Assembly (NCBI GenBank): GCA_039111635.1
Contig: JBCAQO010000004.1
Location: 1,488,001-1,552,000, forward strand
Length of the DNA: 64,000 nucleotides
Reading direction: 5' to 3'
From: Heterobasidion occidentale
Taxonomy: Eukaryota > Basidiomycota > Agaricomycetes > Russulales > Bondarzewiaceae
Position numbers and translations under genes: made by a program. The notes beneath the pieces were generated by a model, which was given only the letters and a program-made list of their open reading frames with translations, made no database searches and was not told the DNA's origin. This document shows positions 31,958-41,872 of this stretch, in pieces (positions within the stretch are counted from its first letter, which is position 1; each line of letters starts with the position of its first letter).

Positions 31958-33563
31958 ATGTCTTCCACTACCGCTTCCCCTCACGCCTCCAACACCTCCT
32001 CCCCCAACCCCTTCATCCTGCGCACCATCTCCCCGCCTACTACCACACCCACGCTCGTTGACGACACAGACTCGGATTACGACAGCAAGGATGACATCCC
32101 CTCGGAAGGCGTCCCGGTCGTGGATCCCCTTACAGAGTTTGTTATTCCCTGTTTCCCAGCCGAAATGCCAAACCCCCACATCGCCGTTCCTCCGGTGGCT
32201 TTCGCCATTCACAACGAAAACCCTCGCCTCCGAATCCGCGCCATACCCAACCCCCTTCACGACATCCGTCTCTACCAGGACCTGAAGACAAATAATAGCG
32301 TTTACCACCTCACACTCACCGAGGACGAAGCCCCTATCATTTTGAACCAGCCTGGCTTGAGGAACCCCCATGCTTTCCTTTTCTATTTACAGCAAGCAGT
32401 CTGGGCGCAAGCCTATCAGGTTTTCTCTGGACCACTCAACCAGACCCAAGCCATCCTCCTCGCCAACCTCACCGTCACCTCCTACCGCATGAAAGGGTTG
32501 ATCAATCTCCCCGCCATCCGCAACGACATGGTAAATTTCCGACTGGGAGGGATTTTTACCACCAGCTCCATCCTCATACAGGCGCACTCCATACCCGCAT
32601 GGCTCAACGTACTGGCTCGAATCCGCTACAAGGAAAACACGATCTGCTGGTTCCAATTCGCAGGACATAATGGAGCGTCTGGAGATCGAAGAGTACGTCC
32701 CTAAAGGGCTACTGCCGACCCACTCCTTCCCACTTAACAGTCGAGGGGTTCACCCCGTCGCAAGCTACTGGTCAAGCGGAAGTGTCCCGGAAGATAACGT
32801 CAGGCCCTGGGTTATGACCAAGCCGGACATACAAGAACAAGGTTTTCACCAGGTCGACGTCGAAGAACCCATGGTCGTCGATCCTCCGGCAATCACGGAA
32901 CCAGTCCTCCCGGTCGCCCGACTCTTTCGACCCGCCGACGAAGAAACCACGGAATCCATGCGGCCCACCAGTCCCCCTTACGACCCCGAACAAGTCGTCC
33001 GGGATCGCCAGGTACTTCAGCCGTTACCGGTACCACCCCCATCACCCCCTGCTGTGTCCCCATCCCCCCCCTTACTCGGCGACGGCCTCACCCATCCTAT
33101 CGTTGTCAACGAAACCTCCCCCCAGTCGCCGGACATTCCTGTCGCAACTGAAGAGGGATGGCCTGCCGACGCCATGGACTCAGAAAACGTTTGGCCTACC
33201 CCTCCTGCTCTCCCGCCTTCTCCACCCACCAACCCCTCCACTCGTACCTGCTGGGAATGCGGACGCGCCGGCCATCTCGTCGTGGGATGTCCAATCATGG
33301 GCATTCGCCAAAGAACGGACGTTACGGCGCGCGGCTTTCTTCAAGACTACGATAGGCATCGCATGCAGTCCCGGCGCCTTCGTCTACAGATGGATAGGAC
33401 GGCTGAGGAATACGGGTACCACAAGCAGGCGTTAGACCACTTGATCGACACCGCTAACTGGACCGGATACCCCGCTCGGAGCATCCCCACTTTCGATGAA
33501 GTCCATCTGAGGAGACCCGCCCCTACCATCGGTGCACCCGCCAAGCGCCGAAGACTTGTATAG
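31958..33563 (+). pseudogene. GyB ORF3: about 535-aa protein with zinc knuckle, one frameshift
   Basis: The ATG at 31958 (MSSTTASPHASNTSSPN) is the first start shared by both GyB copies. An acidic Ser/Pro-rich leader is followed by a folded-looking region (about residues 60-280: PNPHIAVPPVAFAIHNENPR, YHLTLTEDEAPIILNQPGLR, FLFYLQQAVWAQAYQVF), a Pro-rich segment, a CX2CX4HX4C zinc knuckle (CWECGRAGHLVVGC, 33249-33290), a helical stretch and a basic end AKRRRLV. A 2-nt deletion near 32672 breaks this copy; GyB-2 is intact there but broken elsewhere, so the parent had one open frame. It is not a second copy of the usual gag by motif, and no Env features are seen. Function unknown. Confidence 0.6.
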
Positions 33564-33574
33564 AGAGGGGGTAG
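33562..33574 (+). other. GyB polypurine tract
   Basis: AGAGAGGGGGTAG directly precedes the 3' LTR; the same tract (inverted) precedes the GyB-2 LTR at 57682-57695. Confidence 0.75.
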
Positions 33575-34409
33575 TGTTAGGACCGCGTCCTAACACGTGC
33601 TTCGCACGTGAGTGGATGGGCTGGTCAAGTGCTTCGGACTTGTTGCAGACTCAGACTACTTTCCATGACTCCTTACCATTTACATGCTGATGCATGAACG
33701 CTGACTTCTAGTTCCTGATTCTTGATGTGGACAGACATTGGTTCCTGACCCCCGTTCCTGGTTCTTGATCGATCAAAGATGTGGATGGACATTAGTGATC
33801 GGATTACTATATTTGGTTATATGGCAGGTCAATGAGGTATTCTAGCTTACGGATCTCGATCGTTGACTTCGGTACCTGAGAAGCGCATGGACCAGATCTT
33901 GATCCTGCCCTAGACACTTCTGTACGTAAATAGCCGAGATGAGCTTCTAAGAAGCTCAGCTCGTTCACCTGTAAAACACTCGATCTCTGCACTGCACCCG
34001 GCATCTGGCTACCTTCCTAGCCCACGCTTCGTGATCTCTGTCAGATCTGAGAAACCTCTTTGCACGGTCTGACGAAGCACTGGACTCGTCTCCCTTCCCT
34101 CCCCTCCCTCTACTCATCCGCTTCTATACCGGGCTAGCTGCCTTCCGCGTTCTCAGTTGGACACCCCCTCGTGTCATCTGTTGGACAGGAGAAGATCATC
34201 CGGTTCCTCCTCATCATCGAGAAGACCTCGAAGATCACCTTCTCAATCTCTTCGAGAACAAAGCCGACAGTGACCCCGAGTTCCTCGAAAGAGCCCAAAG
34301 ACGATCTATTGTCTTCATCCATTGGAGTCTACGACTATACGAACCAGTGGAGGTTTAGCCTAGGGACCCCTTCGTGCATCGGTGCACGTGATAGGTCTCC
34401 GACCTAACA
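33575..34409 (+). repeat. GyB 3' LTR of the chimera
   Basis: 835 bp, TGTTAGGACC..GACCTAACA. It opens with a perfect inverted repeat (TGTTAGGAC/GTCCTAACA, 33575-33595), then CACGTGC/GCACGTG (33594-33610), and has an interrupted palindrome GAGCTTCT/AGAAGCTC at 33941-33957. Confidence 0.92.
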
Positions 34410-34876
34410 CCTTGGGACTCTTTGAACCCACAGTGATGTTCTTTGGGCTGTGCAATTCCCCAGGAACCTTCCAGGCCATGATGAACATGATCTTCCAAGA
34501 ACTCATCCTGGCCTGGAAAATTGTGGTATACATGGACAACATCCTCATCTTCATGAAAACCACAGCGGAACATATTGTGATTGTTTGACAAGTCCTCCAA
34601 ATCCTACGCAACAATGATCTTTACCTCAAACCAGAGAAATGCAAGTTCCACAAGAAAAAGCTAAACTACTTGGGGTACACAATTTCAAAAGACTACGTTG
34701 CTATGGAAGATTCAAAGATTGAAGCCATCCAGGAATGGCCCATCCCTCGCACAGTCCGCAACATCTGCTCTTTCTTAGGCCTAGGGAACTTTTACCAGTG
34801 ATTCATTGACAAGTTTTCCTTAATCGCTCGGCCCCTGCACGACCTCACCAAGAAGGACACAAAATAGGACTGGACC
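34410..34876 (+). pseudogene. GyA-2 RT, C-terminal half
   Basis: It resumes the RT cut at 25483: [60 protein letters not shown]. The catalytic YMDD reads YMDN (34529-34540), the same change as in GyA-1. Stops occur near 34587 and 34800, and a TAG at 34866. Confidence 0.85.
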
Positions 34877-36927
34877 ATGGAATGCCAACAGGTGTTTGAC
34901 CAATTAAAGAAAGCCTTCATCAGTCAACCCGTCCTATTATACCCTGATCCGATGCGACCCTACCGGCTCGTCACCAATGCCTCCCTCGCTGAATACGGTG
35001 CAGTCCTCTTACAGGAAGGACCTGATAACGACTGGCACCCCGTTGCCTACCTCTTGGGATCATTTTCACCGCCCAAAAGGAATTACGACGTGCATGATCA
35101 CGAACTCCTTTCCATCATCAAGGTGCTGGAACACTGGAAACACTACCTTGAAGGCGCTAGACACCCCTTTGAGATCTGGACGGACCACAAGAACCTGGAA
35201 CACTTTCAGACCGCACGCGACCTATCAAGACGACAAGCGCGCTGGAGTCTGTTTTTGTCTCGATTTGACTTCCAATTCAGTTACAAGGCTGGAACTACTA
35301 ATCATGTCGATGCTCTGTCCAGGTGTCCAGACCTTAGTGAGGGGGTGGAATCTGATAACAAGGCACAGACTCTGCTTCCGTCCAAACTTTTCACCGAGTC
35401 CAGTGAAATGCTGGTAGATTCTAGCGAAAGCATATGTGTCAAAGCAATGGAACTCGTATTCTCGAACATCCTCTCCCTTATTCAACACTCGCACTCAGAG
35501 CACAATTTACTAGTTGATATCGCTCTCAAGAAATTGCTGAAAAAAGGACCAAATGCAATGAAGGGTGACCTAGGGAAATGGACTCATGAAGACGGCATCA
35601 CAAGACGCGACGGCTACATATGTGTCCCAAAAGATGTCTTCCTCCGACAAATAATCATTAGGACGCATCACAACACTATGGCTACAGGACACCCAGGTCG
35701 AGCAAAGACCCTGGAATTGGTACAGCACCATTATTGGTGGTCAAGCATGACCAAATTTGTACATCAATATGTGGATGGATGCGCAGTCTGCCAGTCCACC
35801 AAGAACTTGCCCCACACCGATCCAACCATTGGAAACCACAAATGTCCCTTGGCGTTTTATCTCTACCGACTTCATAACAGACCTCTCGGAAAACAGAGGC
35901 TATGACTCGATAAACATGGTGGTTGACCAGGGCTTGTCTAAAGGGATAGTCATAACTCCGTGCAAGAAAACCATCACAGCCAAAGAAACAACGATGCTAT
36001 TTCAGGACAACATGTTCAAACATTATGGCCTGCCAACCAAGGTGGTGTCCAATAGAGGCCCCCAATTTGCGGCAAAATTCACGTGAGAACTATGGAAAGG
36101 AATGGGATCACCCCTGCCCTTAGTACGGCGTATCATCTCCAGACAGACGGAGAAACAGAACGGGTTAACCAAAAGATCGAGCAATTCCTGCGCATATTCT
36201 GCAATTACCATCAAGACAATTGGGTAGACTTGCTACCTTTCACAGAATTCTCCCATAATACCCAAAGATACTCCACTACAGGGAAATCACTTTTTGAGAT
36301 CCTCTATAGGTTCAATCTGCCATATTCGGTTGATTTAGCTTTGGAGACCAAGGTGTCCGCAGTAACTGAACGTTTACAACTAATCAAGGAAGTCCAAGAA
36401 GATGCGGCTGCAAGTTTACAAATAGCAGCGCAGCAAGCCAAGGACCGGGATCTGCAGAGGAAACTTCCGCAGTGGAAAGTAGGAACCCAGGTTTGGTAGA
36501 AGGGACCCACATTCGGACGACTCATCCGAAATTCAAGCTGGCACCTAGGTGTTATGGTCCTTTTCAAGTGACCAAAAGAATTGGCCCTCTGGCTTATTGG
36601 CTGAAAATACCTGAAACGTGGAAGATACACCCGGTATTTCATGCCACCGTGCTCACCGAATATCATGAGACAGAGGCCCATGGAAGGAACTTCCCCAGAC
36701 CTGCCCCAGAAATCCTGAATGAGGAAGAGCACTACAAAGTAGAGGCTATTCTGGATTCAAGACACTAGGGACGAGGGACCAAATACCTCGTCAAATGGGT
36801 CAGATACTCCAAGGCCGATAACACCTGGGAACCCTTTGCCCTCCTCAAGGATATGGCCGACGAGGCGCTTCGTGAATTTCACGAAAGCTACCCAGACAAG
36901 CCCCAAACAGTGGCGATTAGGCTTTAG
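34877..36927 (+). pseudogene. GyA-2 RNase H, integrase and chromodomain
   Basis: RNase H ([60 protein letters not shown]) leads into integrase with its zinc region (HHNTMATGHPGRAKTLELVQ, YVDGCAVCQSTKN), then a frame change near 35815. Core residues follow (STDFITDLSE, SNRGPQFAAKF, GETERVNQKIEQFL), then GPFQVTKRIGPLAYWLK. The second core Asp region reads SNRG instead of SDRG, losing a catalytic Asp. An in-frame TAG at 36766-36768 precedes a chromodomain (TKYLVKWVRYSKADNTWEPF) that is open to 36925-36927. Other stops are at about 36085 and 36497. Confidence 0.85.
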
Positions 36928-36932
36928 AAAGG

Positions 36933-36941
36933 TATATAAAG
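36933..36941 (+). promoter_or_regulatory. TATA-like box between GyA-2 pol and ORF3
   Basis: TATATAAAG starts 5 bp after the pol stop and 44 nt upstream of the ORF3 ATG at 36985, matching the box in GyA-1. Confidence 0.45.
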
Positions 36942-36984
36942 ATGAACGACCTTCCTTCTCAAAGCAAGGAATCCTCTCCAGTAC

Positions 36985-38760
36985 ATGTCCAACCACTCCT
37001 CTCTTGATTACTCCCCTGAACACGCTATGCTCATCGATGAAGGAACTACCTCTTCCCATCAAGAAACCCCTCACCAGACATCATTCTGGCTGTGGACAAC
37101 CCTGACACTGGACGCCCTGGCCGAAGCAGCTGCCCAGCGACTCCAGAGGGAGTGTCCATACCAATCTCCGCCCGCCTCGCCACGCTCGCCACCGAAGATT
37201 GAATGGAATTACGAGCCTCACCCTGGTCTGAGAGAGCTCATGATGAACACGATGAGGGATGCCAAGAAGAAGGAAGACCTGCTCCGTCAACGCCTCCGTG
37301 ACTGACAACAATGTTGGCTCAAAGAGACACAAGGCAGGAAACGAGAGGCGGAAGAGGACCAAGAAACCCTGCAGACCTGGCATCACCTACAGTTGCTGAA
37401 GCAGGTGTACAGGAACCAGCAACAATTAGTGCATCAGCTACCAGGACCAGAGGACCCCCTGCCGGTGGTAGAAATCTGCACCCCTGATAATTGGAAGGAT
37501 TAGGAGTACATGTCCAACCACTCATCCCTGTATTACTCCCTGGAATGCGCCATGCTTATTGATGAAGGGACTACCTCATCACTGTCAAGAAACCCTTTCC
37601 TAGATATCATCCTTGTTGTCACCAACCCCAACACTGGACATCCTAGCCAAAGCAGCCATCTAGAGACTCCAGAGGGAGCTTCCATGCCCATCTCCGTCCA
37701 CCTCGCCACAATTACCCTCGAGGAGATTCAAGAACCCCACTTCAGGCTGAGGGAGCTCATGATGACCACCATAAGGGACGTCAAGAAGAAGGAAGAGCTA
37801 GTTTGTCGGCAGCTCCAAGATTGGCTACAACAATGACTCCAAGAGCACCGATACCAGAACCAAGAGGCTAGAGAGGACCTCGCAACCTTGAAGGCCTGAC
37901 ATCGGTTGCAAACACTGAATGAGCTATATTGGAACCAATAGCAGTTGGTGCACCGACTACTGAACCAGGAAGACCCCTTGCCCGTAGTGGAGATCTGCAT
38001 CCCCAAGAATTGGAATGACTAGGAGACGCGCTGCTCCAATGCACCTTAATATTGGCAGTAATTCAGATAGCTACGGCGTTAGCCTTGCAAAGGCTCGCTA
38101 ACTTCCTAGCAGGACAATCGGGGAGCGAGAACAGCGATGTACCCTGGCATCTAGCAGAGGCCAGTAACCAGGTCTGACTTCTGGCCTATGCAGATAATTA
38201 TAGAACGGCCTCCTGGTACGCAAGAGGAAGTAATGGGGCTTATGCCCTTCTCATTCACCCGGAAAAATTCTTGTCCTTTGTCAATTTGGAACTCCTCTCT
38301 GCCCTCATATCCGACACTGACGCCCCTCGTTCACCATCTATTTGGACAGACCCATTCCATGTCCAGCCATTCCAAGATGAGGCCAGAAGGGAGGTACTAC
38401 TTACAGGTGGTAGAAACACCACCACCCAGACAGAATATTTCTGGACCACAGTGCAACGACAGGTGCGGAGAGACCAAGAGGCCACTCCTACGGTATTAGC
38501 AGGACAACCCGGTGGGCAGGACACAGGAAGTAGCCACGAGGAGCTCCCTCCTCGCTACCGAAGGAACAAGAGGCGAAGGGCAATAGCAACACCTCAACCC
38601 AGAGAAAGCAGTCCTCAAGCGGCTCGATCGCAAAATTTACCAACTGCGAGATGTCCTCGAGGTGATGGAACTGAAAGAGTGCATGCTCTAACTGATAGAC
38701 CAGCTCACGGACACCCACAACCAGCTCCAAGAACTGTTGTCTGAACTTGAGCTGAGCTAG
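36985..38760 (+). pseudogene. GyA-2 ORF3 region with an internal tandem duplication
   Basis: ATG at 36985: MSNHSSLDYSPEHAMLIDEG, then a Pro-rich part and a charged probable coiled coil (LRELMMNTMRDAKKKEDLLR); after a TGA near 37303 the frame continues LKETQGRKREAEEDQETLQT to EICTPDNWKD and a stop at about 37501. At 37510 a diverged second copy begins (MSNHSSLYYSLECAMLIDEG) and ends EICIPKNWND near 38021. GyA-1 has a single copy. A second coding-like stretch follows (ALALQRLANFLAGQSGSENS, then a Pro/Arg-rich tail to about 38760). No known domain is recognised. Confidence 0.5.
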
Positions 38761-38966
38761 ACACATGAGATGAGGTTGAGGACAGGAATTACAACGACCT
38801 CGATCCATATTACCGCCCAGACAAAGGTTATGGTGACTATGGGGACATTGGCAGACAATACTGAAGACAAGGGAGTAGAGGAACCCCTTGTCTCAAGGAG
38901 GTGATGGAGAGGAAAAGACCCTCCGCACCACAGGTACCGGTTTCACGCACAGGACACCGAAGTTAC

Positions 38967-40463
38967 GTCCGCAACAATATTAAACTACACTAGGAAGGAA
39001 AACCTCAAACCCAGGTGACACTCCAATTAAGATATTGGCCTGCATATCTTTAAAATATGAAAAAAGAACTCACTTGCACAAGACACCTTTCTAGGCACCA
39101 CAGCCAGAAGTCAAGGACTGGCTTAACAAACTGAGAGCAGACGAACACTGCTTGGGACGTATTCCGAAACAAAACATAGCCGGTGAAGGACAACACCAGA
39201 GGATATGTGTAGGCTTGGTAATCCACCGGATCCACTCAAACCCTGGATCAATGAAGAGAGACATTGATAAGGCTCAGCTTGGTAACCTGGAGCGCTCTGT
39301 ATCAAATCCATTTGTGAGATAGGAAGCAAATTGCTTGTGGAGTGGACTACATCCACAACGATATAAAACTACAAAAGGCTTGGTCCACAATGACTATAAA
39401 CTAGTTATTTGTCCGGAATAACGTCTAAACTACCAAGACCCTTGGAGTGTGGTTGTATTCTGGTAAATGGTGGAAGTGATGACCCCACCATTACGGAACC
39501 ATGCCAACTAGGTCGAGGCGCTTCCATATTCCATACGCCCTACAGTAAAAGAATATGGGGTTGACATGGTTCAATTCCATACAAGGGGTTTGAGGACATA
39601 GAGCGGATTGTCAAGCCATCTTACCAGACCATAACTACTCCACAGCACGCCCATTCTACCCTTGAAGTTAGAAGCAAGGAATTCTGCTTCAAGGGCCAGT
39701 TGAGAGGCAACTGGGATTGTGCCTCAAGGTACCAGACATCTGCAATGACGTTAAACTATTGCCCCTTTGTTCTAGGGGTTGTATTGGAGCTAGAATTACT
39801 CTAGCCTCAATAGTCCACAACAACGTTAAACTATTGTCCCTTTAAGCATAGGGATTGTGGGCGGTGACCTTGAAAAAGTCACTACCCATCCGCAATGACG
39901 TTAAACTACTTGCTCCTTCAAGATATAGGAGTCGTGGTTATAGGACAAGTTCATTGTTCTACAACCAGTCCGAAATAACCTTAAACTACCCTCACCCTGG
40001 AGGATTAAATCTATTGGGGCTCGAGAAGTTCAAGCTAGACAATAGCAGACGTCCAAAATGACTTTAAACTACAGCTGTCCTCCATGACGTTAAACTAGGC
40101 TACCCTTCATTTATAGGGCCATGTGAGTTGTGTCAAGATAGGCTTTAGTCTACAAGTTATTCTGGCAACTCTATAAGTTATCCAGTTTGATATAGCATAA
40201 ACCGTCACCATCTTTCCTTAATGGGAACCCTGTTAAGATGGCTGTACTTGGTCTAGGGCTCTATGCGCATCACTGATGAATGTTCCGGCGTGCAAAAAAG
40301 GTCTACCTTCTTGTTTACAGGTACTCCTATGTTGGAGATGGATAGGTCCACAACAACCTTGGGTTAAACTAGCAGGGCAGTCCGCAAAGACTTAAGCATA
40401 AAATACCTAACGTCCACAAGGATGAGATAAAACTATGGAGCGTCCGGCACAACATTAAACTAT
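38967..40463 (+). repeat. GyA-2 array of 14 short motifs with stem-loops
   Basis: Consensus GTCCRCAAYRACNTTAAACT followed by AC, AG or AT. Copies start at 38967, 39352, 39383, 39411, 39738, 39813, 39888, 39968, 40051, 40077, 40346, about 40379 (weak), 40412 and 40442. Several are followed at once by a short hairpin: CCAAG/CTTGG after 39433, CCCCT/AGGGG after 39759, TCCCT/AGGGA after 39834, CTCCT/AGGAG after 39909. The stems differ in sequence but all pair. No open frame runs through the array, so it acts, if at all, as RNA or DNA. Confidence 0.8.
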
Positions 40464-41237
40464 CAATCATGGGACATACCTTAAAGCCAACCCGAATAAT
40501 GACCGTTTGTACAGCACAAAAAGTCTATTCTTCAAAATCCTTACTTCATGTTCAATACATAGAGTGGGGCTGCATGCTCACTTCTATGTGACAAACAAAC
40601 ACTGGACGAACACTCAACCTCTAACCTAGACAGGCCACTGTATGGGGCTGACAGAGTTAGGGATCTTTAAAGGGGTCCTGCCGGACTCAAAACAAGTTGT
40701 AGAAGCAGTAATGCTTTGATGGGTTTGTAGGCCTAAGCCTCGATAAAGCAATCAACCCACACACCTGGAGTCCCCCTCGATACCGGAGATCAAGGAGGAA
40801 GAAGATCTATCCTGGAAACACTGAAGCATGGCCTTCGGCATTTTAGAAGAAGAACGACACATACACACACACACAAGTTTCTAATCATCCTTAATCATTC
40901 GCATCAGCACCTTCCTTGACACAGCCAGAGCTGAACTGGTATAAACAAACAAGTAGCAGGGAGTCCTGCTTTGAGGAGTTGCCTTTGACTCAAGGAACTG
41001 CCTTGCATCAAAACAGCTGATGAAGAAAGACATCATGAGGAGACACAATATTGTGGCGATATTGCTAGGTACCCGTATCAAACGCAGTCAACGGAGATGG
41101 AAAACTCCTAGGTAATCCAGCGATGTAAGTTGAGCTTCACCCTAGAAAACAAAGTCATACCAGAAGTCACATCTGGTCTTACCGGTCAAGAAAGCAATTG
41201 CTTATAGAACAATGATGAGGCTCGCAAGCAGTGAGTT
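40464..41237 (+). other. GyA-2 distal 3' region
   Basis: Collinear with 2024-2717 of GyA-1. It contains a short (AC)n tract at about 40859-40875. No convincing gene or RNA was recognised. Confidence 0.45.
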
Positions 41238-41272
41238 GTCCCTTCAGGCGTAGGGACCTAGAAAGGGGGTAA
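41238..41272 (+). other. Stem-loop and polypurine tract at the GyA-2 3' LTR
   Basis: GTCCCT (41238-41243) and AGGGAC (41252-41257) form a 6-bp stem-loop, immediately followed by the polypurine tract AGAAAGGGGGTAA (41260-41272) and the LTR. Confidence 0.7.
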
Positions 41273-41872
41273 TGTTATGACTTGACCTGTTGGGACCCTT
41301 CAGGGTCAGTCTATCTGACGGTCCAAGCATCACATGCTAGGTGGCTCTATTCTGCAGCATACATCAAGGTATTTGGCATGTCTTTAGGAGCTGACTGGTC
41401 CAATGGTTCTTCAAGACATCAGAAGAGGATATATGACGAGAGTCATAGATGTAGGATTGATAAAATAGGCATTCACATGCCATGGGCTTAGGGCTTATGG
41501 GTAAGCACCTCATTGCACCTGGATGGATTGGTGCGACTGGAGAAGTACAAGAGTAGGCGCTGACTGAGAGAGACAGCGACCACAGCTCTCCTGGGATGAA
41601 AACCCAGAGAAGCACACAGACTCTTACCCTATACCCCATACAGTATATAAGGCCCATAGAATAGGCTAAGGATCTTCAATCTATTCTCCTTGTTTATTCA
41701 TGTCTTCCTACATGAACACCTTCGCTCCCTACTGTCTTCTTACAGTAGGACTATCACTACCTCCCCCTGTGTTATCTCTAATACAGTTGAGACTTTGTCC
41801 ATCACTCAGTTCATCATGTGACCTAGGGAAAAACCTGTTACTCTTGGGTTACCAAACAAGCAGTTTGTAACA
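41273..41872 (+). repeat. GyA-2 3' LTR
   Basis: 600 bp, TGTTATGACT..TTTGTAACA, with a TATATAAGG box at about 41643-41651. The flanking CCACA cannot be paired because the 5' end of the element is lost. Confidence 0.9.

Larger units (their letters stand above)
25484..34409 (+). mobile_element. Chimeric insert: copia 5' LTR and gag joined to GyB pol, ORF3 and 3' LTR
   Basis: The left 1.5 kb (25484-27016) is CoA 5' LTR, primer site and gag through the zinc knuckle. From 27017 on it is GyB. It ends with a complete GyB LTR. CCTT lies on both sides (25480-25483 and 34410-34413), while the uninterrupted target in GyA-3 (near 56806) has CCTT once. The two ends carry unrelated LTRs, which ordinary reverse transcription cannot generate. 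Confidence 0.85.
24509..41872 (+). mobile_element. GyA-2: chromovirus, 5'-truncated, split by a chimeric insert
   Basis: It runs from the end of the protease (24509) through RT, is interrupted at 25483/34410, then continues through RT, RNase H, integrase, chromodomain, ORF3 region, motif array, polypurine tract and 3' LTR. The 5' LTR and gag are missing, replaced by the solo copia LTR junction. It is collinear with GyA-1 over the shared 3' portion. Confidence 0.85.

Noticed and set aside
25484..34409. The chimera as a product of one normal retrotransposition cycle
   Set aside because: Both LTRs of a normally copied element derive from the same RNA and should match; here the left is copia and the right is GyB.
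38967..40463. Regularly repeated short motif resembling a CRISPR array
   Set aside because: Repeats are imperfect and irregularly spaced, lie inside a eukaryotic retrotransposon, and have no cas genes; spacers of very different length contain hairpins.
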